From: Lentisphaerota bacterium
Lineage (GTDB): Bacteria > Verrucomicrobiota > Lentisphaeria > Victivallales > Victivallaceae
Assembly: GCA_015061625.1 (NCBI GenBank)
Contig: SUWG01000004.1
Location: 86,225 to 150,224 of the forward strand
Length of the DNA stretch: 64,000 nucleotides
Direction of reading: 5' to 3'
The position numbers were made by a program, and so were the translations under genes. How positions within the stretch are numbered: the stretch's first letter is position 1; every line of letters starts with the position of its first letter. The notes below the pieces were generated by a model. That model had not been told where the DNA came from. It ran no database searches and worked only from the letters and a program-made list of their open reading frames with translations. Positions 52,566 to 62,416 of the stretch are shown in pieces.

Positions 52566-53375
52566 ATGATTTGGGTTACAGTAATCACACTGGCAATTTT
52601 ACAGGGGATCGCAGAATTTTTACCGATAAGTTCCTCCGGACATCTGGCGGTATTAAGTGCAGTATTCGGTTTGCCGCAGGATGAAGGAGCGGCATTCAGC
52701 ATCATACTTCATGCCGGGTCACTGCTGGCGATCGTGGCATTTTATTTCCAAACCCTGCTCGGTTTTCTCAAAAAAGATCAACTTCATCTGCTGGGTATGA
52801 TCGTCATCGGCTCCATACCGGCCGGTATCGTGGGCATCACGTTGAAAAAAACCGGACTGGATCAGGAATTATTCGGCGATATGCTCTCGGTCGCCATGGG
52901 GTTTCTTATTACCGCCTCGATCCTGCGTCTGACCGGAAAAACCAAATTGTGCGCCAACAGCAATACTGATTTGAAAGAAATTTCCCTGCGCCAGTCACTG
53001 ACGGTCGGATTTGCCCAGGCATTTGCGATCATTCCCGGAGTTTCCCGCTCCGGCAGTACCATTGCCGCCGGAATTCTTTCCGGCATCCGTTTTGAAGCGG
53101 CGGCGACCTTTTCCTTTCTGCTGGCGTTACCGGCGATCGCCGGAGCGACCCTGCTCGAAGTCATCTCTTTAAGTCAGAATGGTTTTCAAACCGGCAGATT
53201 TTCCATGCTCCAATTATCCGTGGGCTTTATCATCTCTGCCGCAGTGAGTTTTGCCAGTCTCACATTGCTGGTCACTCTGATCAAAAAGCGCAAATTGAAT
53301 TATTTTTCATGGTATTTATTCCTGCTGGGTGCATCGATTATGATCTGGCAGATTCTTTCATTAAGCAAAGGTTGA
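52566..53375 (+). CDS. uppP: Undecaprenyl-diphosphatase
   Basis: A 269-residue BacA/UppP membrane phosphatase recycling the undecaprenyl carrier for cell wall and surface polysaccharide. LQGIAEFLPISSSGHLAVLS contains the catalytic Glu/Ser/His motif and IIPGVSRSGSTIAAGI the second catalytic (Ser-Arg) loop. About eight membrane segments. Length is typical. Followed eight bases later by proC in the same direction. Confidence 0.96.
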   Translation: MIWVTVITLAILQGIAEFLPISSSGHLAVLSAVFGLPQDEGAAFSIILHAGSLLAIVAFYFQTLLGFLKKDQLHLLGMIVIGSIPAGIVGITLKKTGLDQELFGDMLSVAMGFLITASILRLTGKTKLCANSNTDLKEISLRQSLTVGFAQAFAIIPGVSRSGSTIAAGILSGIRFEAAATFSFLLALPAIAGATLLEVISLSQNGFQTGRFSMLQLSVGFIISAAVSFASLTLLVTLIKKRKLNYFSWYLFLLGASIMIWQILSLSKG

Positions 53376-53382
53376 TCGGCAA

Positions 53383-54186
53383 ATGAATAAATTATATTTT
53401 ATCGGAAGCGGCAAAATGGCTACCGCCATCGCCGGTGGTTTGGTCAAATCCGGCATTTTCACCCCCGCTGAACTCGGAGCATTTGACCCGGATCCCCACG
53501 CCGCAGAAATCTTTTCATCAGCCAGCGGGATCAAGGTTGACACTGCCGATCCGGCATTGCAGATTTCCGGAGCGGAAACGATCCTGGTGGCGGTAAAACC
53601 GCAGATGATCCAAACTGCACTTACTCCTTATAAAGAATTACTTAAAGATAAGTTGATCATCTCGATCGCCGCCGGTATAACCATTGACAGAATCGCCGGG
53701 ATCACCGGAGCAGACCGGATCGTAAGGGTCATGCCCAACACTCCGGCGTTGGTCGGCAAAGGTGCTTCCGCCTATGCGGTAAGTGAAAAAACTTCGGCTG
53801 ATGACCGGCTACTGGCAGAAAAAATTTTATCATCTTTCGGTATAGCCATGCCGGTCAAAGAATCCGATCTGGATGCAGTCACCGCCCTTTCCGGCAGTGG
53901 ACCGGCATACGTTTTTGAATTCATTCAGGCTTTGGCTGATGGCGGTGTTGCCGAGGGATTACCCAGAAATATGGCTCTGTTACTGGCCGCCCAGACTGTC
54001 GCCGGAGCCGCACAAATGGTGCTTGAAACCGGTGAACACCCGACAAGTTTGAAAGACAAAGTCACCAGCCCGGCAGGAACAACTTCGCGGGCGTTGGAAA
54101 TACTTTCAGTCAATGCATTTTCCGGCACGGTCATCCAAGCGGTACGGGCCGCCGCCAAACGTTCAAAAGAATTAGGAAAGAATTGA
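53383..54186 (+). CDS. proC: Pyrroline-5-carboxylate reductase
   Basis: A 267-residue ProC, last step of proline synthesis. KLYFIGSGKMATAIAGGLVK is the NADPH motif; ILVAVKPQMIQ, IVRVMPNTPALVGKGASAY and TALSGSGPAYVFEFIQALAD, and the terminal DKVTSPAGTTSRALEILS match the family completely. It begins seven bases after uppP and ends three bases before the GT2 gene, so the run is one operon. Confidence 0.97.
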   Translation: MNKLYFIGSGKMATAIAGGLVKSGIFTPAELGAFDPDPHAAEIFSSASGIKVDTADPALQISGAETILVAVKPQMIQTALTPYKELLKDKLIISIAAGITIDRIAGITGADRIVRVMPNTPALVGKGASAYAVSEKTSADDRLLAEKILSSFGIAMPVKESDLDAVTALSGSGPAYVFEFIQALADGGVAEGLPRNMALLLAAQTVAGAAQMVLETGEHPTSLKDKVTSPAGTTSRALEILSVNAFSGTVIQAVRAAAKRSKELGKN

Positions 54187-54189
54187 AAT

Positions 54190-54963
54190 ATGGTCAACAT
54201 CCCGATTCCCGATGCCTCGCTTTCTGTGGTAATGCCGGTATACAACGAAGAAGCGACGATTTGCGAAATCGTTTCACTGGTTCTGGCCCGTCCGGAAGTT
54301 GGAGAACTGCTGATCATTGACGATGCTTCCAAAGACAACAGTTGGGAACAGTTGCAAAAATTCCGCAATGATCCGCGGGTAAAACTGCTCCGGCAGGAGG
54401 TGAATCGCGGCAAGGGCGCGGCGATCATCCGCGGTTTCGCCGCCGCTTCCAAAGATTATGTGATCATTCAGGATGCCGACTTTGAATATACTCCGGAAGA
54501 TTATCCGCTGGTCATCCAGCCGCTGGTCAATGGCAAAGCCGAGGTGGTTTACGGTGCAAGATTCATGAATTCCCCCGGTCAGGTCAGATACTTCCGGCAT
54601 GAAATGGGAAACAAATTCCTGACCTTATTATCCAATGTATTTTCCGATATTCATCTGTCGGATATGGAAACCTGCTATAAAGCATTCCGCAGAGAAGTGA
54701 TACAAAATCTGAAATTAACTTCCGAACGATTCGGTATCGAAGTGGAAATGACTGCAAAACTGGCCCGTTCAAGGAAGTTGCGGATATGGGAAGTGCCGAT
54801 CTCTTATCAGCCCCGCCGTTACGATGAAGGGAAAAAAATCGGCTGGAAAGATGGATTCGCCGCACTGTGGCATATCATTCGCTTCAACTGTTTTTCCAGT
54901 GACGAGAAAAGTTTCAACCGCCCGTGGGATGAAGTTCTGAAAAAAACCGTCAAAAAACCTTGA
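54190..54963 (+). CDS. Glycosyltransferase family 2 (dolichyl/polyprenyl-phosphate sugar transferase type)
   Basis: A 257-residue GT2 enzyme of the DPM1-like group, transferring a sugar from a nucleotide donor to a polyprenyl phosphate. LSVVMPVYNEEATICEIVSL, LLIIDDASKDNSW and VNRGKGAAIIRGFAAA, then IIQDADFEYTPEDYP (DAD metal motif), MNSPGQVRYFRHEMGNKFLT and SDMETCYKAF, with WEVPISYQPRRYDEGKKIGW near the end. No membrane helices, so it works at the inner face of the membrane. Its place next to uppP fits polyprenyl-carrier chemistry. Confidence 0.9.
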   Translation: MVNIPIPDASLSVVMPVYNEEATICEIVSLVLARPEVGELLIIDDASKDNSWEQLQKFRNDPRVKLLRQEVNRGKGAAIIRGFAAASKDYVIIQDADFEYTPEDYPLVIQPLVNGKAEVVYGARFMNSPGQVRYFRHEMGNKFLTLLSNVFSDIHLSDMETCYKAFRREVIQNLKLTSERFGIEVEMTAKLARSRKLRIWEVPISYQPRRYDEGKKIGWKDGFAALWHIIRFNCFSSDEKSFNRPWDEVLKKTVKKP

Positions 54964-54988
54964 TTAATCGGTGATTTTGAGCTATTTT
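54960..54988 (+). promoter_or_regulatory. Probable pfp promoter
   Basis: TTGATT (54960-54965), 17 bases, TATTTT (54983-54988), in the 86-base gap before pfp. The -35 overlaps the GT2 stop. Confidence 0.35.
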
Positions 54989-55049
54989 ATGTGAATGTCA
55001 GTTTTTTATCAATATTCAACCCTTGATAATAAAGAAAAGGAAATGAAAA

Positions 55050-56708
55050 ATGAGTAAAATTTCTCCGTTGCAGCAGGCGCGTGCCGCCTATGCCCCGAAA
55101 CTTCCCGCCGCTTTGCAGAAAGGTGCTGCCGTCTGCGTTCAGGAGGGAGAAGCCACGACCGCAGTTGCTGATGTCGAAAAAGTCCAGGCTCTTTTCAAAA
55201 GCACTTTCGGCAGTCCGGTGCTGACCTTTGCTCCCGGTTGCGGAGAGAAAAAAGCGGCGATCAATGTCGGCGTCATCCTTTCCGGCGGTCAGGCCCCCGG
55301 CGGTCACAACGTCATCGCCGGTCTTTTCGACGGTTTGAAATCACTTAACGCTGACAGCCGTCTTTTCGGCTTCCTCAAAGGCCCCGATGGTCTGGTCAAA
55401 GGTGAATTCATGGAATTGACCGCTGATATCATCGATGCCTACCGCAACACCGGCGGATTTGACATGATCGGTTCCGGACGCACCAAACTGGAAACTGAAG
55501 AACAGTTTGAAGCCGCCAAAGCCAACTGCGAAAAAGCCGGTATCTCCGCTCTGGTCATCATCGGCGGTGACGACTCCAACACCAACGCCTGTGTGCTTGC
55601 CGAATATTTCAAGAGCAACAACGTCGGCATTCAGGTCATCGGTTGCCCCAAAACCATCGACGGCGACCTCAAAAACGAGTGGATCGAAGCCAGTTTCGGT
55701 TTTGATACCGCCTGCCGGGTTTACAGCGAATTGATCGGCAATATCGGCCGTGATGCCAACTCCGCCAAGAAATATTGGCACTTCATCAAATTGATGGGCC
55801 GTTCCGCATCCCACATTGCTTTGGAATGCGCTCTTCAGACCCAGCCCAATGCCGCGATCATTTCCGAAGAAGTCGCCGCCAAAAAAATGACCATCGGTCA
55901 GATCGTCGATGACCTCGCCGCCATCGTCGCCGGCCGTGCCGCTGCCGGTATGAATTTCGGTGTCGCCCTCATCCCCGAAGGTCTGGTCGAATTCATCCCC
56001 GAAATCAAAGTCCTCATCGCTGAACTCAACGATCTGCTGGCCGCCAATGCCGAAGCCGTCGAAGCCATGGACAAAAACGAAAAAGTCGCTTTCGCCGCCG
56101 GAAAACTTTCCGCCGAATCCGCCAAAGTTTTCGCTTCCCTGCCCGCCGGTATCCAAATGCAGCTTTGCAATGACCGCGACCCCCACGGCAACGTGCAGGT
56201 CTCTCTGATCGAAACCGAAAAAATGCTCGCCGAAATGGTCGGCACCAAACTGAAAGCCATGAAAGCCGAAGGTACTTTCAAAGGTAAATTTGCCACCCAG
56301 ACCCACTTTTTCGGTTATGAAGGCCGTTGCGCGGCTCCTTCCAACTACGATGCTGACTACTGCTACAGTCTCGGTTACAATGCGGCTGCCCTGATCGGTG
56401 CCGGACGCACCGGTTATATGTCAAGTGTCCGCAATACCATCAAACCGGCCGCCGAATGGATCGCCGGAGGTATTCCGATCACCATGATGCTCAATATGGA
56501 ACGCCGCCACGGCGCGGATAAACCGGTCATCCGCAAGGCCCTCGTCGAATTGGATGGCGCACCATTCAAAGAATTCGCCGCCAAACGTGATCAGTGGGCC
56601 AAAGAAACCAGTTTCGTCTATCCCGGTCCGATCCAGTATTTCGGTCCCTCATGTGTCTGCGATCTGGTCACCAAAACTTTGACTCTGGAAAAAGGCGGCT
56701 CGATCTGA
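55050..56708 (+). CDS. pfp: Pyrophosphate-dependent 6-phosphofructokinase
   Basis: A 552-residue PPi-dependent phosphofructokinase of the long (plant beta-subunit/spirochaete) type, interconverting fructose-6-phosphate and fructose-1,6-bisphosphate with PPi. [20 protein letters not shown] opens the nucleotide domain; [19 protein letters not shown] has the Asp that selects PPi over [23 protein letters not shown] is the active site; [20 protein letters not shown] and [20 protein letters not shown] follow. Codon bias is strong, so it is likely a main glycolytic enzyme. AAAAGGAAATG precedes the start. gatC follows two bases after the stop. Confidence 0.95.
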   Translation: MSKISPLQQARAAYAPKLPAALQKGAAVCVQEGEATTAVADVEKVQALFKSTFGSPVLTFAPGCGEKKAAINVGVILSGGQAPGGHNVIAGLFDGLKSLNADSRLFGFLKGPDGLVKGEFMELTADIIDAYRNTGGFDMIGSGRTKLETEEQFEAAKANCEKAGISALVIIGGDDSNTNACVLAEYFKSNNVGIQVIGCPKTIDGDLKNEWIEASFGFDTACRVYSELIGNIGRDANSAKKYWHFIKLMGRSASHIALECALQTQPNAAIISEEVAAKKMTIGQIVDDLAAIVAGRAAAGMNFGVALIPEGLVEFIPEIKVLIAELNDLLAANAEAVEAMDKNEKVAFAAGKLSAESAKVFASLPAGIQMQLCNDRDPHGNVQVSLIETEKMLAEMVGTKLKAMKAEGTFKGKFATQTHFFGYEGRCAAPSNYDADYCYSLGYNAAALIGAGRTGYMSSVRNTIKPAAEWIAGGIPITMMLNMERRHGADKPVIRKALVELDGAPFKEFAAKRDQWAKETSFVYPGPIQYFGPSCVCDLVTKTLTLEKGGSI

Positions 56709-56710
56709 AA

Positions 56711-57010
56711 ATGAGTTCTGAAATCGACATCAAATATGTTGCCGATCTTGCCCGGCTCGATCTCTCTGCTGAACAATCTGAAAAACTTCAGCAGGAGCTC
56801 GGCCGTGTGGTCGAGTACATCGCTGAACTCGGCGAAGTTGACGTCACCGGTGTCGAACCGACTGCCCATGCGGCGCAGTTGACCAATGTCTGGCGGCAGG
56901 ATGAGGCCAAAACATCATTTCCCAGAGAAACGATGCTGGCCAATGCGCCGGGAGTTATTCACGGCGATCTGATCAAAGTGCCGCGGGTTCTGCCCAGTGA
57001 GGAGGAGTAA
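56711..57010 (+). CDS. gatC: Aspartyl/glutamyl-tRNA amidotransferase subunit C
   Basis: A 99-residue GatC that holds the GatA-GatB complex together. IKYVADLARLDLSAEQSEKL, VVEYIAELGEVDVTGVEPTA and the terminal GDLIKVPRVL are standard GatC segments. The ATG at 56711 is two bases after the pfp stop, with only weak ribosome-site resemblance, so translation probably depends on coupling. gatA follows immediately. Confidence 0.95.
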   Translation: MSSEIDIKYVADLARLDLSAEQSEKLQQELGRVVEYIAELGEVDVTGVEPTAHAAQLTNVWRQDEAKTSFPRETMLANAPGVIHGDLIKVPRVLPSEEE

Positions 57011-57014
57011 CATC

Positions 57015-58454
57015 ATGGATCTGAAAAAAATGACCATCCACGCTTTGAGTGAAAAACTCAAAGCCGGGGAGTTCTCCTCGGTTGAACTTTGCCGGGAATA
57101 TCTGAAAAATATTGATGCGCGCGATGGAGAAGTCGGAGCATTTCTGGAAATCGACCGGGAAAATATGCTTTGTGCCGCACAAGCCGCTGATGAACGCCGT
57201 CAGGCGGGCAATGCCATCGGTGACTTTGACGGTATTCCGATCGCAATCAAAGACAATATCTGCGTTAAAGGTGAACGTTGTTCATGCGCATCAAAATTGC
57301 TTGAACCGGTCAAATCTCCATACGATGCCACCGCAGTCGAATTGCTCAAAAAGCAGGGATTCATCCCCTTCGGCCGTCTGAATATGGATGAATTTGCCAT
57401 GGGGTCAAGCTGTGAAAACAGCGCATTCAAACAGACCAGAAACCCGTTGGATACCTCCAGAGTTCCCGGCGGTTCCTCCGGTGGTTCGGCGGCCTGTGTG
57501 GCGGCGGATTTCGCTCCGGCGGCTCTCGGCTCTGACACCGGCGGTTCGATCCGTCAGCCGGCGGCATTCTGCGGTGTTGTCGGGGTAAAACCGACCTACG
57601 GACGGGTTTCCCGCTACGGCCTGGTGGCATTTGCCTCAAGTCTGGATCAGATCGGCCCGTTGTGCAACGATGCTGAAGATGCCGGAATCATCCTTGATGC
57701 GATCTCCGGATTTGATCCCCATGATTCAACCACATTGCCTGATGCGGCCGGCGGCTATGCCGATGCGGCACGCAAAGGTTGGCAATCCGGTTCATTGGCG
57801 GGTTTGAAATTCGGTCTGCCCAAAGAATATTTCACCGGCGGTCTGGATGCCGGAGTGGCCAAAGTAATGGATGAAACCATTGCCAAAGTCAAAGCATTGG
57901 GCGGTGAGATCGTGGATGTAAGTTTGCCTCATACCAAATATGCCGTGGCAGTCTATTATATCATTGCCACTGCGGAAGCCAGTGCCAACCTCGCCCGTTT
58001 CGACGGAATCCGTTACGGCAGCCGTCAGGATGCCAACGGCCTGGTGGATACCTACTACAAATCCCGTGGTGCAGGTTTCGGTGATGAGGTGAAACGGCGT
58101 ATTCTGCTGGGAACTTATGTGCTTTCCAGTGGATATTACGATGCCTATTATCTGCGGGCCCAGCGGGTGCGTACGCTGATCCGTAAAGACTTTGAGGAAG
58201 CATTCAAACAGTGTGATCTGCTGCTTACTCCGGTCACCCCGCAAGTCGCATTCAAATTCAACGAAAAAAGCGATCCGCTTCAGATGTATATGTCTGATAT
58301 TTTCACCATTGCGCTCAACTTATCCGGTCACTGCGGGATCAGTATTCCCGCCGGGATCGATGAAGCGACCGGAATGCCGGTCGCGGCCCAGATCATGGCC
58401 CCGGCTTCAGGTGAAAAAATCATGCTGCAAACAGCGGCGGCTTTTATGAAGTAA
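57015..58454 (+). CDS. gatA: Aspartyl/glutamyl-tRNA amidotransferase subunit A
   Basis: A 479-residue amidase releasing ammonia from glutamine for conversion of Glu-tRNAGln or Asp-tRNAAsn. IPIAIKDNICVKGERCSCAS carries the catalytic Lys, NPLDTSRVPGGSSGGSAACV the second Ser and glycine-rich loop, and GSDTGGSIRQPAAFCGVVGV the nucleophile Ser. GGAGGAG lies 7 bases before the ATG at 57015 and overlaps the gatC end. gatB is not in this window. Confidence 0.97.
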   Translation: MDLKKMTIHALSEKLKAGEFSSVELCREYLKNIDARDGEVGAFLEIDRENMLCAAQAADERRQAGNAIGDFDGIPIAIKDNICVKGERCSCASKLLEPVKSPYDATAVELLKKQGFIPFGRLNMDEFAMGSSCENSAFKQTRNPLDTSRVPGGSSGGSAACVAADFAPAALGSDTGGSIRQPAAFCGVVGVKPTYGRVSRYGLVAFASSLDQIGPLCNDAEDAGIILDAISGFDPHDSTTLPDAAGGYADAARKGWQSGSLAGLKFGLPKEYFTGGLDAGVAKVMDETIAKVKALGGEIVDVSLPHTKYAVAVYYIIATAEASANLARFDGIRYGSRQDANGLVDTYYKSRGAGFGDEVKRRILLGTYVLSSGYYDAYYLRAQRVRTLIRKDFEEAFKQCDLLLTPVTPQVAFKFNEKSDPLQMYMSDIFTIALNLSGHCGISIPAGIDEATGMPVAAQIMAPASGEKIMLQTAAAFMK

Positions 58455-58455
58455 T

Positions 58456-58968
58456 ATGATCATCCTCGGTATAGACCCGGCGATCCGGACAACCGGATAC
58501 GGTGTGATAAAAGCTGATCCATCGGCCGGAGACGGCATGGAAATCGTTGATTGCGGAGTGATCCGCAATAAGCCTTCCATGCCGCATACCGAGTGTTTGC
58601 GCCGTCTGTGTGGCGGCATTGGTGAATTGATCACCCTTTATTCACCTGATTGTGCAGTCTTGGAAGAACCATTTGTCGGCCGTAATGCCAAAACTGCGAT
58701 CATTCTGGGTATGGCCCGCGGCAGCATACTGACGGCGTTGGCCAACAATCAAATCCCGGCTTATGCCTATACCCCGACAGTTGCCAAACGTGCCGCCACC
58801 GGTTCCGGCAGTGCCGACAAAGAAAGGATCGCCTTTTTACTGGCTGCTGAATTCGGGATCGATGTGGAAAAAATCCCGTTAGACAGTACCGATGCTCTGG
58901 CTTTGGCGATGTGCCACATCCAGCGATTGCGTTTCCCGACATTGAATGGTACAGGGAAAATGCTCTGA
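58456..58968 (+). CDS. ruvC: Holliday junction endodeoxyribonuclease RuvC
   Basis: A 170-residue resolvase. ILGIDPAIRTTGYGVI gives the first catalytic Asp, CAVLEEPFVGRNAKTAIILG the Glu, and PLDSTDALALAMCHIQ the final Asp pair; YTPTVAKRAATGSGSADKER matches the DNA-binding basic loop. It starts one base after gatA and its stop overlaps the TatD-like start (TGATG). ruvA and ruvB are absent from the window. Confidence 0.95.
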   Translation: MIILGIDPAIRTTGYGVIKADPSAGDGMEIVDCGVIRNKPSMPHTECLRRLCGGIGELITLYSPDCAVLEEPFVGRNAKTAIILGMARGSILTALANNQIPAYAYTPTVAKRAATGSGSADKERIAFLLAAEFGIDVEKIPLDSTDALALAMCHIQRLRFPTLNGTGKML

Positions 58969-59579
58969 TGGCCAGCGATTTCCACACTCACAATACAGCC
59001 ATCGGCATACCGGCACTCATTTCATCACCGGTTCCCCTGCCCGGCAAACTTGCTTCACTGGAAATCCACCCGTGGTATCTGCCGGAGATTTTTGATCGCA
59101 AATTTTTACCGGCAGACGGGTTATTGCAAAATTTTGCGGCATTGGGTGAAATCGGTTTGGATAAAATCCGCGGCCCGCAAACCGGTATTCAGCAACAATA
59201 TTTTCATTCCCTGCTTGCGCTGGCAACTGATTGCCGGAAACCGGTAGTGATCCACTGTGTAAAAGCATTTCAGGAGTTATTTGCCGCTTTGAAACATTTT
59301 CCGGATGTTAAGATAATGTTTCACGGATTCAACTCCTCTGCGGAAATGCTCGATGAATTGTGGAAACGGAACTTCACCGTTTCATTCAGCCTGTCTGCGA
59401 CCGGGAAACCGGCTTTGATGAATAAAATCATCCGTGCCGCCGGAGCATTCGGTTTTGAAAGTGACAATGATCCGGCAAATGATGTCTGCGAAATTCTCGA
59501 CCGGATGAAAAATACGCTTAACATCACTGATATTGAACGGCTTACCGACCAGCATTTTGCCGATTTTATGGAGATTTGA
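58968..59579 (+). CDS. TatD-family metal-dependent hydrolase (short)
   Basis: A 203-residue protein with metal-ligand motifs of TatD DNases: SDFHTHN (HxH), LGEIGLDK (Glu), VIHCVKAFQE (His), IMFHGFNSS (His) and FGFESDND (Asp). At ~50 residues shorter than typical TatD, it lacks part of the N-terminal metal region. The ATG overlaps the ruvC stop by one base. Family members are 3'-5' exonucleases or hydrolases of DNA/RNA damage. tcdA follows two bases later. Confidence 0.85.
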   Translation: MASDFHTHNTAIGIPALISSPVPLPGKLASLEIHPWYLPEIFDRKFLPADGLLQNFAALGEIGLDKIRGPQTGIQQQYFHSLLALATDCRKPVVIHCVKAFQELFAALKHFPDVKIMFHGFNSSAEMLDELWKRNFTVSFSLSATGKPALMNKIIRAAGAFGFESDNDPANDVCEILDRMKNTLNITDIERLTDQHFADFMEI

Positions 59580-59581
59580 CC

Positions 59582-60301
59582 ATGAATGACTATCTTGAAA
59601 GATTTTCCCGTACTGACTTGCTTTTCGGCAGCAATGCCTCATCCGCTCTGGCCGGCAAACGGGTTTTGATTGTGGGTGTCGGCGGGGTCGGCGGCCATGC
59701 GGCGGAAAACATCATCCGGGCCGGAGTGGGTTCAGCCGATTTGCTGGATGGTGATACGGTAGATATATCCAACTGCAACCGGCAGATAATAGCCTTGAAT
59801 TCCACCATCGGCCACCCCAAGGCCCGGATATTGGCGGCCCGTTGCCGGGAAATCAATCCTTATGGCACATTCAATGCGATCGATTCATTTTTAAAAACCC
59901 CGGCAGATATCACTGCTCTTTTGCAGAATCATTATGACTTCGTGGTCGATGCCATTGATGATGTGCCGGTAAAAGTGGAATTGATAAAGCAACTCAAATC
60001 AGCCGGTATACCTTTCGTTTCCGCCATGGGAGCCGGGGGAAAAACCGATCCGTCTCAAGTCAAACTTGCCGATTTGAGCAAAACCTGCGGTTGTCCGCTG
60101 GCCAGAGTAATGCGGAACAAATTGAAATCTGCCGGTATTGTCAAAGGTATTCTGACCGTTTATTCTCCGGAATTGCCGCGCCGCACTTTTGCCGATAAAA
60201 AAATCGGCAGTATCAGTTATATGCCGGCAATATTCGGTTGTTTCTGCGCCGCCGCCGCCATTGAATATCTGCTCAAAGCGAACTCATTATCAGACCGGTG
60301 A
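59582..60301 (+). CDS. tcdA: tRNA threonylcarbamoyladenosine dehydratase
   Basis: A 239-residue ThiF/E1-like ATPase that cyclises t6A37 to ct6A. FSRTDLLFGSNA is the TcdA opening; VLIVGVGGVGGHAAENIIRA is the nucleotide-binding motif, DGDTVDISNCNRQIIALNST the adenylation region, and VDAIDDVPVKVELI follows. GGAG lies 8 bases before the ATG at 59582. Its last 29 bases overlap the convergent transporter gene. Assigned to TcdA rather than MoeB/ThiF because it lacks the zinc Cys pairs and has the short length. Confidence 0.93.
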   Translation: MNDYLERFSRTDLLFGSNASSALAGKRVLIVGVGGVGGHAAENIIRAGVGSADLLDGDTVDISNCNRQIIALNSTIGHPKARILAARCREINPYGTFNAIDSFLKTPADITALLQNHYDFVVDAIDDVPVKVELIKQLKSAGIPFVSAMGAGGKTDPSQVKLADLSKTCGCPLARVMRNKLKSAGIVKGILTVYSPELPRRTFADKKIGSISYMPAIFGCFCAAAAIEYLLKANSLSDR

Positions 60302-61166
60302 TCACCAGTAAAATACCCACGACTTTTGGGGGGGAACAGGATTCCTTGAGAATAAAAACTCCGGCCAGCATACCGATCGGCAGACTCATCTGCCGGAATG
60401 CCTGAATGTAGCAGACATTATCGACATTATTCATCGCCAGCAGAACCAATATATATGCTGATGCGGTAAAAACTCCGGCGATATAAGGCGCATAACTCCG
60501 GGCGATCCGTTTCAATTCCAAACGTTCATTCCGGTTGAAAATCACGATCCAGAACATCCCGAATGAAATAAGCACATCGGCGGCTCCCATATAAAATATT
60601 GCCCGCAGAAGTTCATTCTTAAAGTACATCTGTTTCAGTATCTCCATATCCATACTGTCAAAAATCGTATAGCCGGTCGTGCCGATACTGATCAACAATA
60701 TCCAGAATGTTACTTTGGAAAAATAGGTTTTCAGTTTGAATTCACTCCACTTCTGCAACGGCATGATAATACATCCGGCAAAAAGCACCAGCATACCGAT
60801 CAAAGCATTGGTCGATAACGACTTGCCAATACCGCACAACATGGTCACCACAGCGGTCAGCAATACCGGCAACGCTCTGCCCAACGGGTAGACCAGCGAA
60901 ATATCTCCGCAACGGTACCCCCGCCCCAAAGCCACAAAATAAACCAGGTTGAATGAGATACTCACCACTAAAATCAACCAGAAATCAAGCGGTATCGCCA
61001 GAAAATCCACCCCGGAACAAAGCGCAAAAGGCAGACAGAAAATCGAACCTGCCACCGCAGACAACAAAAAAAACGCCGAACTCGGACTTTCCTTTTTGCC
61101 GAGGAAATTCCATGCGGCGTGCATAAAGACTGAAATAAATACAAAAATAAATGCTGTAAGAGTCAT
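60273..61166 (-). CDS. DMT-superfamily transporter (EamA family)
   Basis: A 297-residue membrane protein with ten hydrophobic segments arranged as two EamA repeats: FMHAAWNFLGKKESP after helix 1, GRGYRCGDISLVYPLGRALP (typical EamA loop) and, in the second half, QAFRQMSLPIGMLAGVFILK and VGILLVITGLIMSSL. Probably exports small metabolites such as amino acids. Ribosome site is an unusual run of eight G before AATATG. Convergent with tcdA. Confidence 0.85.
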   Translation of the reverse strand: MTLTAFIFVFISVFMHAAWNFLGKKESPSSAFFLLSAVAGSIFCLPFALCSGVDFLAIPLDFWLILVVSISFNLVYFVALGRGYRCGDISLVYPLGRALPVLLTAVVTMLCGIGKSLSTNALIGMLVLFAGCIIMPLQKWSEFKLKTYFSKVTFWILLISIGTTGYTIFDSMDMEILKQMYFKNELLRAIFYMGAADVLISFGMFWIVIFNRNERLELKRIARSYAPYIAGVFTASAYILVLLAMNNVDNVCYIQAFRQMSLPIGMLAGVFILKESCSPPKVVGILLVITGLIMSSL

Positions 61167-61361
61167 ATTCCCCCCCCTGTCAGTAAATTTGTCAAATGTT
61201 AAATTTAACCTGTTATCACATTTTTTACAAGTTAACTTCAGTTATTATTTGCAAATATTTTACTGTTGTGATATATTTTTCAAAGGATATTATTCTGATT
61301 CCGGAGTCTTCACTTCAATCCATGAAATTCGCCGGAATCCGGAACCGTCAAAGGAGTTGAT

Positions 61362-62357
61362 ATGAGTGTCTCATATTTTTCAATCATCAAATATCTCTGG
61401 TTGACCTTGCTGTTGATCACCGGCATCTGGTGCATCGGTGCTTTGCATTATACGGTCAGTTGGTATCCTTACACCAAATATCCGGGTATGTTTTTGTTTG
61501 CGGCAGTGGTTATCTTTCTGCTGATCCTCGGTATCCGGGGCAATATGACCGCCACTTTGGATCTGTTGATTTTAGAACTGCTGGTCATCTATCACTTTCT
61601 CTGGCTTTCCCCGCAGGAACTTTTCAGCAATACCCGTTGGCAAGCCCCATGGGGGCGGCGGCCATATATCACTTTCAACGGTTCCCGTGCCACGATCCAC
61701 CATGTGCGTGATTTTCATTATTACTCCGAACATGAATACGATGTGCATTACCGCACTTTGACGGTGGATATGGATAAGGTGATCCATGTCGATCTGGCGG
61801 TTTCCCATTGGGATGGCTTAAATTCCATCGCCCACACCATGCTCACTTTCATTTTTTCCGATGGTCAGCATATCGCTTTTTCCATGGAAACCAGACTGCC
61901 GGAAGGAGTCGAACAAAATGCTATCGCCGGGTTATATAAACAATATGAGTTGTTGCCGGTGATCGCCACCGAAACCGATTTATATAAACTGCGCACCAAT
62001 TTCCGCAAGGAAGAACTTTACCTCTACCGCACCAACGCCACCGCCGCCCAAGCCCGTCTGATGTTGGAAAAACTGCTTTATTCGATCAATGAGCAATACA
62101 ACAACCCACGTTTTTACAACAGTTTGACCCACAACTGCACCACCAGTCTGGCTCCGATGCTCCGATGGATAAATCCCGATTTTTCCGGAGATATCCGCTT
62201 GCTGATCAATGGATATTCAGATGAATTGCTCTACGATCTGGGGTATCTGGCTTGCAAAGAGGGAGAATCTTTTCCGGAATTGAAAGCCCGCCGCAAAGCC
62301 AACTTATACCTTGACCGCGACGAAGATTACTCCACTGCCATTCGCACCAACCTCTGA
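61362..62357 (+). CDS. DUF4105-type membrane protein
   Basis: A 331-residue protein with three N-terminal membrane helices (~8-28, ~42-60, ~63-82) and a ~240-residue domain exposed to the periplasm. Residues YSEHEYDVHYRTLTVDMDKV, LTFIFSDGQHIAFSMETRLP and YNSLTHNCTTSLAPMLRWIN form the DUF4105 pattern, in which the His-Asn-Cys triad is reminiscent of a papain/NlpC-like active site. The function is unknown, possibly envelope hydrolase. AAGGAG is 5 bases before the ATG. A strong bidirectional terminator follows. Confidence 0.85.
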   Translation: MSVSYFSIIKYLWLTLLLITGIWCIGALHYTVSWYPYTKYPGMFLFAAVVIFLLILGIRGNMTATLDLLILELLVIYHFLWLSPQELFSNTRWQAPWGRRPYITFNGSRATIHHVRDFHYYSEHEYDVHYRTLTVDMDKVIHVDLAVSHWDGLNSIAHTMLTFIFSDGQHIAFSMETRLPEGVEQNAIAGLYKQYELLPVIATETDLYKLRTNFRKEELYLYRTNATAAQARLMLEKLLYSINEQYNNPRFYNSLTHNCTTSLAPMLRWINPDFSGDIRLLINGYSDELLYDLGYLACKEGESFPELKARRKANLYLDRDEDYSTAIRTNL

Positions 62358-62368
62358 CCGGAGCGTAA

Positions 62369-62409
62369 AAAAATCCGCATCCGGTCAACCATCCCGAATG
62401 CGGATTTTT
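62369..62409. terminator. Bidirectional terminator between convergent genes
   Basis: AAAAATCCGCAT (62369-62380) pairs with ATGCGGATTTTT (62398-62409), giving T runs on both strands. Confidence 0.85.
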
Positions 62410-62416
62410 CTTCAAC